Part shown: in pieces, positions 1 to 11,917 of the stretch
Position numbering within the stretch: position 1 is the stretch's first letter
How the letters are laid out: every line of letters begins with the position of its first letter
Origin: Thamnocephalis sphaerospora
Taxonomy: Eukaryota; Zoopagomycota; Zoopagomycetes; Zoopagales; Sigmoideomycetaceae
DNA: 39,173 nt
Assembly (NCBI GenBank): GCA_003614735.1
Contig: KZ992503.1
Coordinates: forward strand, 1-39,173
Direction: 5' to 3'
The notes under the pieces: model-generated
Seen by the model: the letters and a program-made list of their open reading frames with translations, nothing else
Told to the model about the DNA's origin: nothing
The model's database searches: none
Made by a program: the position numbers and the translations under genes

Positions 1-184
1 CGGTATTCATTATTGAACGCGCTGGCGCCAAGGATGACACGAGTGTGGAACCCGAACTGCTACTACTACGGCGTTCAGATCAGGGTAATGTGTGCGCGAT
101 CAACGCCATCAGCAGTACGACTGACCATTGCCTCGCTCTTTGCAAGGCTTGCTTGCTGGTCTCTGGGAGTTTCCAACCATTGAG

Positions 185-757
185 ATGGCGGACGCTGCGC
201 CAGAAGCCGAGGCTGAAACGGCTCCCTTGGACGCGGAGCTAGCCACGCTGCTAGCTGACTCAGCGGGCTATCATGCTGATCTTTCCACCGCTGTGCGCGC
301 GCATCTGGGCCAGGTGACTCACCTGTTCACGCATATCCGCAAGACATACCACGTTACCTGGCTGCAGCTGGCCTCTTCTGCGCTACAAATTATGACTCCA
401 CCGCCTGCAGCCACTGCGCGGCCGTATCGTTGGGTGCCAGCGTCAGCGTTAGCAGACGAGGCGATCCCCACGGCGCTGAAAAAGGCATACAAGCTCTTGG
501 AAAAGCATCGTCGGCAGCAGCAGCAGCAGCAGCAGCAGCCACGTCAGCGGCGGTCCGAGGTGAGCACTGTAGGGCCCATAATGTGCGAGTACCCATATTC
601 ATGCTCGATGTGTAGGCCAAGTCCCGCACAGCCAATCCAAACCAGGGAAGCATTCGCAAGTACTTTATGGTCCAATGACAATAACGCCGGATATCCGGTG
701 ACCGCTTTGACTGAACAAAAAAAAGGCAAACTGGCCTCATGGGTACTTATCTACTAG
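185..757 (+). CDS. Unrecognised small protein with polyglutamine run
   Basis: I do not recognise the family. From ATG 185 the frame is open and protein-like: an acidic, Ala-rich start (MADAAPEAEAE), then a region with amphipathic helical character, a Pro/Ala stretch, a Lys/Arg helix and eight glutamines from a pure CAG run at 515-538. A well-formed intron (gtgagc at 560, cacag ending at 631, 72 nt) contains no stop and is a multiple of three. The protein is therefore 166 aa if the intron is spliced, and reads on to the same stop if it is retained. An upstream in-frame ATG at 128 has a poorer context. The 3' part (632-757) has little recognisable character, so the terminal exon could be wrong. 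It lies just upstream of the ABC transporter gene on the same strand. The 5' limit may lie outside what can be judged here. Confidence 0.42.
   Translation: MADAAPEAEAETAPLDAELATLLADSAGYHADLSTAVRAHLGQVTHLFTHIRKTYHVTWLQLASSALQIMTPPPAATARPYRWVPASALADEAIPTALKKAYKLLEKHRRQQQQQQQQPRQRRSEVSTVGPIMCEYPYSCSMCRPSPAQPIQTREAFASTLWSNDNNAGYPVTALTEQKKGKLASWVLIY
515..538 (+). repeat. (CAG)8 trinucleotide repeat coding for Gln8
   Basis: Eight perfect CAG units lie in frame in the small gene at 185-757, just before its likely intron. A pure, uninterrupted repeat like this usually varies in length between strains. Confidence 0.9.
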
Positions 758-1245
758 ACTTGCCAGTGTCCTTTGTGCTACGGCTGCGTAGTATAATGCC
801 ACCATAGGCGGAAAATATGCGCGGCTCATTGTCCGTTCGGCTGAGTCATAGCCGACGATAAACCGATGCGCTCATCCTGTCTGCCATTTCGGGCAAGCTA
901 TAACGCCGACCGATTGCTCTGCTGCCGGCGTCGCGCCGTGTAGTCGTTCGCATCCTCATGTCTCTTTTTGCATATAGGTTGGCTAGCACAAAGAGCATAC
1001 TGTGTTGTCACCCTTACCTCACCGTGTGGCCTATTCTGCACTTATTACATACCACCGACGCGCACTTTGTGCGCATTTTTTTCGCTCTCTTCCCACCGCC
1101 CACACTTTTTCGTCTAGCCAGCCACAACCTTGGCTCACCGGGAACGGCAGCATGCAGCAGGCAGTATTCTCTGCTCAAGACCCCGGTCACAGCGGTGGCG
1201 TGCCAACCAGCACCGACCGTTTGACTGTGGAGGCAATTTGCGGGA
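758..1245. other. Intergenic region upstream of the ABC transporter
   Basis: These 488 bases separate the small gene from the first proposed exon of the transporter. Short open frames exist on both strands, but none has protein-like composition or splice signals that lead anywhere. It presumably holds the transporter promoter. I see no clear TATA box. Confidence 0.5.
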
Positions 1246-4200
1246 ATGACAAGGCGACCGTCACGGCAAGTAGCTGTAGCCGTGCACACGCCAACCGCTG
1301 AACTAACGCCAGACCGTCACTATCCAGAACCCTATCGACTGGTTGCTGTACTCGTGTCATCGCGAGCTGTAAGTGTCCGCGCAGTATAGGTTTTCGTCTT
1401 TACTAGCGTCTAACCGTGATATCCGCTCCGTTGCAGCCTAGCCTATGTTGCGCTACCACTCCTGGCTGTGCTCATTTCGGCCATCACGCTGCTGGCGCAA
1501 CGGTATCGACGACGAGCTGGTATTCGCGGCTATCAGGCGTTGTCAACGGACGACAGTGCTGCCGAAGCTTATGATAGCGACCACCAAGTCACCAGCTACG
1601 AGCAGGATGACGAAATAGACGGCGACATAACCAATCGCATCGACCCTAAAACTGGCCTACAGATGGTCGCGCACGAATTACGCTGGTCGCGGCTGGATGC
1701 AGCCAAGCTGTTGCTGGCGGTTGCTGCATTCGCCACCACCACCGCCCACTTTGTCTGGCGCAGGGACCAGCCTGCGCTACCAGGCACCTATATGCTCATA
1801 GCGCCAGCCGTAGCAGCCTTCGCCTGGGTATGTACACGTGCAATGCTTAATGTGCTGCATCTGGCTTACCATGACGCCTTACTGTTGTCAGATCTACGTC
1901 TCCATCATCTCCATCGTTAAACTGAGAGTCGGCCCCTGGGGCTATGCTTGCGTGCTTGCCCGTCACCAAGACGCACTGTACGCTGTGATGCTATTTGGCG
2001 AACTCGCTAATCTTATCGGACTGATGCAACACGATGCCGTGGATCCCAACATCACCGAGGGCCGCTTCATAATAGCACGCCTTGTCCTTGTCGGCTCCCT
2101 GTTCGCCACGCTTGCAGTGACGCGCAGCGCTCCGGCGGTGATTGGGTCAGATGGACGCGAAGTGTCGCACGAAGTCGGTCTTTCGCCGCTCGACTACTTT
2201 AGCTTTGGCTGGGTAACACCTCTGGTTCGTCGTGGCTACAAGAGCCCACTTACCCCAGCAGATCTGTGGCAGCTGGCGCCTTTCGATCGGGCCAAGAGGG
2301 TTACCGCCGCGTTTGAGGAAGCACGGCAAGTACATCGGCCTCATTGTCATTTGTCCGCTGCCACTAACAAGCTGCCTCTGTCTTTGATGCTGTAACATAC
2401 ACAGACGCAGCACGCTTTTCCGCTCGCTGGCCTACATGCTGCGCCGTGAGCTGCTGGCACAGTTTGGGTTTGCCGTCCTCTGGAGCATCATGCTGTTTGC
2501 ACCGCCCTTTTTCATGAATCGCATCCTAACTTATGTAGCTGATCCGACATCAGCCACAAGCACTATGGCCGCACTTTATGTGCTGGGACTTTTTGTCGGC
2601 ACGCTGGTGATGAGCGGTGCAAGCGAGCGTGCGCTCTTTCTGGGCCGCCGCATTAGTCTGCGCATACGCGCCGTTCTCTCCAACGAACTCTACGTTAAAA
2701 CACTCCGTCGTCGTGCCGCTATCAAGGCCAGCAGCAAAAAGACCAGCGACGATCCTGCAAGCAACAGCGACAACGTCACTGTTGCTGTGGAGGAAGAGGG
2801 CGTCAAGAGTACTGCTGAAGAAGAGGGCGACCTGGCGGACGCTGGCGCCATCACCAATTTGCTTAACGTCGACGTGAGCGGCATCGGCGAAATGACAGCC
2901 TATCTGCACTTTATGTGGGGCTCGCCTATACAGATTATTATCTCATTCGTCTTTCTATGGAAGCTCATGGGCATGGCCATGCTTTTCGGCCTGTGCGCCG
3001 TTGGGCCGATGCTTTACATATCGCATATGGCAAGCGCATATTTTACATCTGTGTACACTGCCGTTATGAAGGCCACGGACAAGCGGCTTTCCACAACAAA
3101 CGAGGCAAGTGAATAGGATATGTGGAATACGCGTCGTTTAGCACCTGTTCTAACGCCATTCGTTGTCGGGCGATTAGGTAATGCAAGGCATCCGTATTAT
3201 CAAGCTCTTTGCATGGGAGCCTCAGTTCCGCGAGAAAATTCTTGGCAAACGTGAGGCAGAGCTCAGGCAGATTTGGAGGCGACTTGTTGGCCTCGTGTAC
3301 TTTACCATCATCGGTTTCGGCATCCCGGCCGTGGTTACGCTTGTCACCTTTGGCGCGCACACCTGGGTACTCGGCCGTCCTCTCACCGCGCCTATCGCAT
3401 TCACCGCACTGTCGTTGCTCAACCTGCTGCGCGAGGCAATGGAGCAGCTGCCTGACATGGCCACCTGGGCACTGCAGTGTCGTGTCAGTCTGCGCCGTAT
3501 TGAAAAGTACCTGGGACAGCCGGAGATTGAGCGGCCGAGTGTGGAGGACTTGGCTGATCACGGGCATCTTATCGAAGAGCAAGAAGCGATCGGCTTTGTC
3601 AATGCCAGCTTCCGGTGGACTGACAATAGCGATCTTGCTGTCGACGATGTACAGCAGAGCCGTGTCAATGTCGGCTTTGTGCTTAACAACATGAACATCT
3701 CCTTTCCTTTTGGTGAGCTGAGTGTCGTGGCTGGCCCCACTGGCAGCGGCAAGACCTCTATTCTCATGGCACTGCTTGGAGGTAGGCTTTTGGAATGCAG
3801 ATGTGTGCTATACTACTTGCAGAGCAATGCTGACATACTATGCCTACTGCAATCTCTAGAAATGCGCTGTACTAGCGGCAAGGTGCTGATTCCACGCCGT
3901 ACCAATGGCGATCATTTCTTTAGTGGTTCTATTGATAATGTTGCCTACGTGGCACAGCAAGCCTGGCTACAGAATCTTTCCATCCGCGACAACATTCTCT
4001 TTGGTCGTGAATACGATGCAAAGCGCTACCGTCAAGTGATCCGCGCATGCGCGCTCGAGCGCGATCTAGAAATCCTAGATGCCGGTGATCAAACAGAGAT
4101 TGGCGAAAAGGGCGTTACCCTATCCGGCGGCCAGAAACAGCGTGTTGCGTTGGCACGCGCTGTCTACAGCTCGGCAAAGCACCTGCTTCTGGACGACTGC

Positions 4201-6826
4201 CTTTCCGCAGTAGACGCACATACTGCCAAGCACATTGTGGAAAAATGTCTGCTGGGTCCGCTGCTACAGGGACGCACGCGTATCCTAGTTACGCACCATG
4301 TAGAGCTATGCCTGCACCACGCTTCTCTTATCGTGGTGATGCGCGAAGGAAAGGTAGTCGGCCAAGGCACACCCGTCGAAGTGACTGCTGCCGGCGTGCT
4401 TCCGGAATCTGCCATCTCCTCGACTGCCACCAGCAAGCAGGTATCGCGGACAGCTAGTTTGCACGATGAAATAGATGAAGCGATGATGGAAATAGAGGAC
4501 GATGAGGAGAAACCGCTGGAAGCCCAATCTGACCCTGAGGAGGAGAGTGGCGTAAAGCAAACGGAACGGCCCAAGGGACAATTGACCGAGGAAGAGGGCC
4601 GCGTCCAGGGCAAGGTGGATTTGCGCATCTACGACACCTACATCCGCGCCAGCGGCGGCTACGGCTTCTGGCTATTCATCATAGCCCTGTACGTGCTTTC
4701 GCAGGCTGTAATGGTGCTTCAGTCCAACTGGTTGCGTATTTGGGCCAGCTCGTACGAAAAGGACGAGGAAACGGCGGCTCAATCAATTGGCTACTATCTT
4801 GGCATCTACACAGTTCTTGGCTTGCTTACCATGATTGTGGCAACGGGTCGCAACCTGATCACATTCCAGGGCTCGTTGCGGGCCAGCCGTTCGCTGCACC
4901 AGCGCTTGCTGGACCGCGTGTTAAACGCAAAACTGCGCTTCTTCGACGTCACGCCAATTGGCCGCTTGATGAACCGCTTTAGCAAGGATATGGAGACGAT
5001 TGACCAGGAGGTGGCACCATGCTTGTCCTTCTTCTTGGTGGCCATTGTGCAAACCTGCGGTATCATTGCAGTAATCATCTACGTTATTCCTCAGTTCATC
5101 TTTGCGGGCTCGTTTATCGGTAAGATTATCGGTGGGCCGAGGATTTGGCAGACACCACTAACAGACATCACGCCTACCGTAGCGGCCGTGTACATACTCG
5201 TTGCAGTTTTCTATGTGGCAACATCGCGCGAGCTGAAGCGTATCGAGTCGGTATCAAAATCACCACTGCTCACTCTCTTTGGCGAAACAATCAAGTGAGT
5301 TGATGTGAGGCGGGAGCGTGTGGGCCTTTGACTGACGGTCATGACCTACGACTTTCTCAGCGGCGTTGCCACAATTCGCGCGTTCGGTATGGAGCGCCGC
5401 TTCTTTGAGGATAACACCAATCGCATTGACGATGTCACCCGACCATTCTATCTTCTCTGGGCCACCAACCGCTGGCTGAGCTGGCGCACAGATGCCGTGG
5501 GCGCATTTGTGAGCTTCTTCACAGGCTTTTTCGTTCTGCTCAACCGAAATGCCATCGACGCTGCCTTGGCCGGCTTTGCGCTCAGCTTTGCTCTTGGATT
5601 TGTCGACATTGTCATTGTAAGTACGCCTACGTACCATACTCTACACTAGGCTGACCCATCCGGCGCGCTTTGTTTAGTGGGTGGTGCGTATGTATGGTAT
5701 CGTCGAGATGAACATGAACAGCATTGAACGGATCAGCGAGTACCTGACCATCGAACAAGAGCCGCCTGCGTTTATCGAAGACAACCGCGTAGCAGAAAAC
5801 GTAAGCACGTTATCGGAATAGCTACCGATGCCTTGTGCTAACCATGTAACGCTGGTCCCTGTAGTGGCCAGATGCTGGCGAGATCAAGGTGGAAAGCCTG
5901 GTGATCCAGTACACACCAGACCACGACCCGGTCGTGCGCGATCTCTCGTTCAACATCCAGCCCGGAGAACGTGTGGGTATCGTAGGTCGCACAGGCGCCG
6001 GCAAGTCGACGCTGGCCATCTCGTTCTTCCGCTTTGTAGAGGCAACTTCTGGGCGCATCATCATCGACAATGTTGACATCAGCCAGATTGGTCTGCACGA
6101 CTTGCGCTCTCACCTAACAATCATTCCACAGGATCCGATCCTGTTTAACGGCACGATCCGCAGCAATCTCGATCCGTTCAATATGCACAGCAACGAAACT
6201 ATTTGGAATGCGCTGCGTCGCAGCCACCTGATTGGCGAGGGCGACGAACGTCCGCCAGGACTAGAGTCGCTTGGTGCGCAGGTGACGGAGAATGGATCCA
6301 ACTTTAGCCAGGGACAGCGCCAGCTGCTGGCGATGGCACGCGCACTTTTGAGCAGCAATAAGGTGAGCGGTGCGCTAGCGCCTATGCCATCACTCTGTTC
6401 GCTTACACATTTGCCTTGACTAGCTCATTATCATGGACGAGGCCACAGCGTCAGTGGACTTTGAAACAGACGCCAAGATCCAGCACACAATTCGCGAAGA
6501 ATTCGCCAACGCAACGTTGCTTTGCATCGCCCACCGACTGCGCACCATTATCGACTACGATAAGGTGCTGGTAATGGGTATGTACACATGTCGCCGCGTA
6601 ACTATACGCCCAACCATACACACGTCTTCTCACACATACATACACTGCAGATGCCGGTCGTGCTGTAGAATTCGACTCCCCATACGCGCTCATACAGAAA
6701 CCATCCGGTTTGTTCCGCCAGCTATGCGAACGTTCTGGCGAGTTTGACACGCTCGTGTCACTGGCAGCTGGTAACCGCAGCAGCGATACCTCCAGCGCAT
6801 CATCTCCTTCCACATCCACCACGTGA
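1246..6826 (+). CDS. Full-length ABCC/MRP-type ABC transporter
   Basis: ATP-driven exporter of the multidrug-resistance-protein (ABCC) family, located in the vacuolar or plasma membrane. Exons: 1246-1269, 1313-1368, 1437-1827, 1892-2325, 2411-3104, 3178-3781, 3860-5294, 5361-5616, 5678-5800, 5865-6362, 6424-6577, 6651-6826, giving 1614 aa. An N-terminal five-helix TMD0 is followed by TMD1, NBD1, TMD2 and NBD2. NBD1 has Walker A GPTGSGKT (about 719-726), signature LSGGQ (822) and Walker B LLLDD (843). The catalytic Glu is replaced by Asp there, the usual degenerate ABCC site. NBD2 has GRTGAGKS (1380), FSQGQ (1486) and LIIMDEA (1506) with the catalytic Glu. The start of TMD1 ([20 protein letters not shown]) is diagnostic of the family. 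Introns 2326-2410 and 3105-3177 are GC-AG. The first two small exons are the weakest part: the 43-nt intron at 1270-1312 has a GTAGCT donor. Substrate cannot be told from sequence. Confidence 0.93.
2326..2410 (+). other. GC-AG intron in the ABC transporter gene
   Basis: The donor is ACG|GCAAGT and the acceptor GACGCAG. Only this donor keeps the phase: CG plus C gives Arg, joining FEEAR to [10 protein letters not shown], the expected family sequence. The nearby GTACAT donor at 2330 would shift the frame. Confidence 0.75.
3105..3177 (+). other. Second GC-AG intron in the ABC transporter gene
   Basis: The donor is GAG|GCAAGT and the acceptor GATTAG, phase 0. Splicing joins TTNE to [14 protein letters not shown], the conserved ABCC segment. 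A CTAAC-like branch site lies at about 3150. The overlapping GTGAAT at 3109 gives the wrong phase. Confidence 0.8.
3782..3859 (+). other. In-frame, stop-free 78-nt intron in NBD1
   Basis: GTAGGC donor, CTCTAG acceptor, phase 1. Removal joins ALLG to EMRCTSGKV, the normal sequence after Walker A. The intron is 26 codons long without a stop, so retention would insert 26 residues behind the P-loop and not truncate the protein. Confidence 0.8.
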
Positions 6827-6896
6827 GCATAGATACTATGCGACGATTATTCCATTAAACAACATGTGCTTTGCGTCAATTTTACGTATACGTCTT

Positions 6897-9800
6897 CTAA
6901 ACTGCGTCACCATCCTCGTCTCCATCGTCGCTGCCGTATTCGTCGTCATCCTCGCTGTCGGACAGGCTAACATCGCCATCGACGGCAACGTCCACGATCA
7001 TCAGATCGGCCAGCGTCACCTCCCTCACTGGCCCGATTCGTGATGTGCCATCGGCCATTGAACCCAAAATACTTGCTATTGGAGTGGGCGGCGTAACGAT
7101 AACGGTAATGACCCTAAGGCAACAGCGCGTTAGTTCTGCCCCATGTAGCCCCACACGCCACCGCATCACTCACTTTGTGCCAGTGATAAACGGATAAAAG
7201 TAACGCTTGAATACACGCCTCAGGTCCTCCGCTGTGACCGAGTCAAGACCATTGGTAGTATAGCTCTCCTGCTGCTGTGGCGTCTCAAATCCCTATAGGA
7301 GCATGACATTAGCATCAGTATCCCTCGGCCCCTGCACTAGCCTGTCCATGCGTACCCGAAAGGCGTCAGTAAGGACTGCGCCGATCACGTTAGGAGCCGT
7401 AGAGCGATCCGAGAACCACTGGTATGCAATTGTGGAGCGTGCCGCGTCGATGGCAAACGGCGTACACATCTCATCCCATACGCTGTCCATAGACTCGAGC
7501 ACCGCCCAAAAAGCACGGAGAGCATTGGCAGGATCCTGCGCCTCTCCCACCGAGTAGACTAGCTGTCCACACCATGGGCGAATGCCAATATGTGCTCCAT
7601 AGGCGTAGCCCTTGCCACGTACTGCCTCGTAAAGCGGCCCTTCGGTGCGTGAGAGAAGCTCGCACAACAGCGTAACGGCGAAATAGTCCGAGTGCAGCGG
7701 ATGTGATGGGTCGGAAACCGGGCCGAATACATCGCACGGCAGTATACATGCAACATATGAAGAGGTAAGGGCGGGCAGTGCAAGTGTCACCGCTGAGCCA
7801 GGTGTCACCAGGCTAGCATCTAGCTTGGGACAATAGGGCACCCGCGGGATAGGGAACGGGCCACGCGCACCTGTGCGCCGCACCATCTCCGGGGCAGAAA
7901 GGATCAAGCTATCCCATACAGAGAGGAACGCCGCGCACGGATCGTCGCGGGTCGGCGTACCCGCTGCTCCTGAGGGCGTGGTAATTTGGACGAAACCATC
8001 GAGTTCGCAGCCACTACCGTCGTGCGTCGCCTGTTGTGGCGTCAGCAAATATTTCCGAAGGTCCTCCAATGCATCCAGAACGCCCTGAGCTCCATCGCTC
8101 CCACTCTCCACGCGTGCAAGCACGCCTTTGAGGAAGGCCTGCTGGCGAAACAAGCTGACCACTAGGTCATTCTGATTTAGCGTGACACCACTGCTACCGG
8201 CGCGTGCCGCGACCTGGCTGCCAGATTCCAGCGGCGACAACGTAGAGCGGGAAATGACGGCCTCCAACATGTCCGAGCCTTCTCGCTTAATCTCTCCCAG
8301 ATCGCTTAACAGGTTCCGCACAATGGTGCTGATGCGAGATGCCTCAAACTGAACGCCGACCAGTACGCCCAGTAGCCATGTCACCATCTTGTTGTAGCTT
8401 CCTCGTTCTGCGGCGCCCATAATCATGAATAAGTCCGGAAGCCAGGCTGTGCCGGCAAGCTGGCTGCCATAGCCAGCCGATGCTCCATGTGAAACAAGAT
8501 CGCGCGCCAGACACCGTGTAACATCACGATAGTCTAACACCTTGCCCAATGAAATGCCTTCACGCTCCATCCAAGCAAATTCGGCAGCATTCGGAATGCG
8601 CACCGAAGACTGGAACAGCAGCGACTGGAACAGGAGAAGATAGGGGCGCAGCTGGTGGGGCAGCGCGGCTACAGGCAGTCCAAGCTGAATATGCGTGAAT
8701 ACGGTATCAGCGTCGACCAGCTGCGCCGTGGTGAATGGACGTGCACGCCCGTCCAGTTGAGTAATGCGTGCTTGAAATGGCAGACGCGGAACATTGGACA
8801 CCAAAGGAATGTCTGGCATGGTCTGGATCACGCTGGGCGGCACGTCTACCTTGTTGGCCTCCACAGCACGGGTCACCTCAACGGCAAGCTGAGCCATGCC
8901 GGCATCGCCAAGCTCATCACGCTTCTTCTGCTGCATCTTCAGCGTGTGCTCTTCAATGTCGCTAGCCATGGTGGCATCCGGCACCATAATAACCTGGGAG
9001 CCAGCATGCGCCGCAGCATTAGAATCGCATACTATGCGCCAGTGACCAGCATCACGTACCTCGACTGCCGGCGCGTTAATCAGCCACCGTCGTAACAGAG
9101 AAAGCCAGTAGGTATCTCCTTCGTGCTCCAATTCGTCCAGGACATGGAATAGCTGAGCCCGCGAACCAAGTGACGGCGCATCGGCATGATCACTCCCCAA
9201 AAATGCTTGAGCTACCACGTCGTGAACCAGCGAGGTCATGAACGTGTCGTGCGGATCGTATTCAATCTCCTCGCACAGCTTTTTCCGATGTCTACGCAGT
9301 GCGCTTGGCATCGTATCGGCTTCCGGAAAGCCCTCACGCGCGACGGTCTGTAGTACATCCATCAGCGCACGGTAGAACGGCCCGTGGCGGAGTAGATCAA
9401 GTGGATCTCCTCCATCGCCGGCCGTGTGTTTACCGCTAGCTGTATCGTCTGCCTCAGCTTCCAGATCGAGATCCAGTTCAGCGCATGGCACACCACCAAA
9501 CGCAACTACAATATACGGCCGCACGTACTGCTCCAGTTCGTACCAGACAAAGGCCGCCCAGGGCTGAGTACGCTCCACAAACCGCTGGCGAAGGGGCGAT
9601 GCAGCCGTCTCCTGGAAATAACGAAGCAGCACCTGCAACGCCACACATGTTTTGACATCAGACAGCGCAGGAGCATGCCAGCCTGCGTTGCAGTAGAGTA
9701 AGCAAACGCTGCGCATTAACACCAAATAGCCAAATTCGTGCGCTGCCGTTCACTAACCGTATCCAATCTCGCCTACATCTTCCTCCACAGAAGCAAATCG

Positions 9801-10733
9801 CACGGTGCGAGTGTTCACAGGCTTGGTCAATGTTCGGTAGTCGGCGCAGAGTGCCAATGGGCGTTCAATATCCATATCCGTCGACTGTACTGCATGTCTC
9901 GGGGCGAATGCATCCAAAGCTGCGCTTGCTGCAGCCAGCATGCTGTCGTCAAGCCCAGACCCGGCCAGCAGTAGGGTCAGTTGACTAGGCTGGTAGAAAT
10001 CACGATGGTAGCGCCGGATCTGCTCATTGCTGAGCAGCATAATCTCCGGCGTCAGGCCGCCGCACTCGTAATAATAGGTCGAGCTATCAGCATAGAGCAT
10101 CTGCCGAAGATGACGATCAAACTGCACGCCGACAATAATGTGCGGTAAGCAGCGAATACCCCGCAGCGTGGCGCAGCCATGCTCACCAAATCGGCCGACG
10201 TATTCTCGCGTGCAGCCATCTCACTGTACACCACACCTTGCTGCTTTGCGTTGCCGTCCCAGTGGAACACCTCGGTCACAAACTGCTCATCGCGCAGCGT
10301 CGGCGCCAGAATATGCTGTAGGTAGACCGCTAGCACCGAGCGCATACCCTCAGCACCCGCTGTCGTCAGCGTGTAGGCGGTATGGTCCTCGGCCGTATAG
10401 GCGTTGGTCCCCGAGGACAGCGACCGACAAGCAAGCGTGTCCAGATAACCACGTCGCGGGTGCTGTGCGGACCCGCAAAAGATCACTGCCGCAACGTAAG
10501 CTTATGGTAGTTACGACGCCTCGCAGCAAGCGCCACCTACGATGCTCGAGCGTATGCGGCAGACCGCGATTGTTTTTGCAGCCAGTTGGAACGACCACCG
10601 TCAAATAGCAGAGCGGACCAGGCACATGCAGCAGCACTGCACGCATGCCAGTGCCGTCATGGCGGTAGACGTTAGCTTGATAATCAACAGCCGGGGTACC
10701 CGCGGTAAACGCGTCGACAGGCGTAAATGGCAT
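6897..10733 (-). CDS. Large M16-family zinc metalloprotease
   Basis: Inverzincin-type metalloprotease (peptidase family M16), most like the eukaryotic YOL098C/SDD3 group. Six exons on the minus strand: 10733-10541, 10485-10187, 10121-9758, 9682-7356, 7292-7174, 7113-6897; total 1172 aa. The zinc motif HxxEH is H60-T-L-E63-H64 in GLPHTLEHLIFCGS. Intron 1 falls directly after it, within the codon for the next Leu. GVVYSEM near residue 153 supplies the likely third (Glu) ligand. The large exon 4 carries the inactive half-domains, including a GYGWHAPALSD segment and a C-terminal TAEDLRRVFKRY helix. The protein ends in a very acidic Asp/Ser tail (DSEDDDEY and on). There is no signal peptide or clear mitochondrial presequence, so I infer a cytosolic location. 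The 3' end lies 70 bp from the convergent ABC transporter stop. Confidence 0.9.
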
Positions 10734-10952
10734 GGTCGATGGACAGCAGGCTAAAGCGCCGCCACAAGTGGAAAGAAAGGTGAAAGACAAGCTCACGACA
10801 ACAATGTGGGGTAAGATCACAACAACAGCACAGGACACCAGTGGTTCGCCAAAATTTAGTAATAATCATGCTCGCTTTAGGGCTAAACATGCGTCTATAC
10901 GGCGTGGGTGGTATGGATAGCAGTGCGTGAGTGTGGTGCCGATGGCCGCACA

Positions 10953-11735
10953 TCACGCAAGGATAAACGTGTCCGCATCATGCGCAGCCAGCTGCCGCAG
11001 CAACACTGCATAAGCGGTGGCACCAAGCGACAGACCGCCGCCAATATGCCAGGCCGAATGCACCGCCGCAATTCCTTTGCGATCGGCAAGAAAGCAAAAG
11101 ATACCGATCCAGCCGGCAACGGCTGCACCCCATAGTCCAAGATAGATTAGACTGTAGCTGTAAAGCACGATGATGATGCCCATCAGCTGTACGGTGGGGC
11201 GTGCAGTGTGCTCCCAGCGACGCAGAATGTGTGCCAGCACTGCAAAGGCGCTCACGCCCCACACGGTGGGATCCGCCAGCCATCCGCTGTGCTCTGGCCA
11301 GACCTCATTTGCAATCAGCAGCGTGTAAAGGTGTACGGTGAGGCAGGCAATGGCCGCATCCAGCGAGGAGAACAGCTTGTACAGAGTCCAGTGGTACAGC
11401 GCGCTCGCCGTCGCCGTGCACAAGGAGAATATGCAGCAGACATGTGCCTGCCATGGAATTACCTCGAATGGAAAGACGAGATAAACAAGGCAAGGCGCAG
11501 CAAACACCAGCGATGTAATGGAGCACCAGAACTCCGCTATAAATGTTGGTCACCGTTAGACTGGCGACTCTCCAGCAGCATGCAGTACCCCCCCTGACCT
11601 ACCGGCTCCACAACAAACCGCATACTTTTGCTCCATGGTGACCACGGTGGCAGGCTCCCACAAGCGTGTCCAAAGCGGCTTTTCTAATAGGCATGCACCT
11701 TGTGTAGCACGTGCTGCCGCCTTAGGTATCCGCAT
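10953..11735 (-). CDS. CREST-superfamily multipass membrane protein (alkaline ceramidase/TMEM8-like)
   Basis: Two exons (11735-11603, 11536-10953; 66-nt intron with a CTAAC branch) give 238 aa with about seven hydrophobic helices. The CREST catalytic pattern is complete: S89-x3-H93 (SALYH), D104 and H204-x3-H208 (HSAWH). The first helix begins AAEFWCSITSL, which strongly resembles the AEFWNT motif of alkaline ceramidases, while HSAWHI also recalls TMEM8/PGAP6. The known relatives are metal-dependent lipid amidases, acyl hydrolases or related receptors of the ER, Golgi or plasma membrane. The superfamily call is firm; the substrate is unknown. The start is uncertain. ATG 11735 is the first in-frame Met in the exon, but a further exon beginning at ATG 11917 (MSNAALWTSV) may be spliced on. 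It runs in the same direction as the protease gene, 219 bp upstream of it. Confidence 0.68.
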
Positions 11736-11917
11736 GAGCAGCCACCCTTTCGCCGACGCCTGTATCCGACACCTACTTCGCAATGCCTCACGTGGAAAGA
11801 AGCCCGTCTCCGAGAAACAGCATGATTAGTCTTCTTGCCAGCGCTGCTGCTGCTACTGCGTGACTCCCAGGCAAACCATCCTGCCAGCACCGACGTCCAT
11901 AGCGCGGCGTTGGACAT

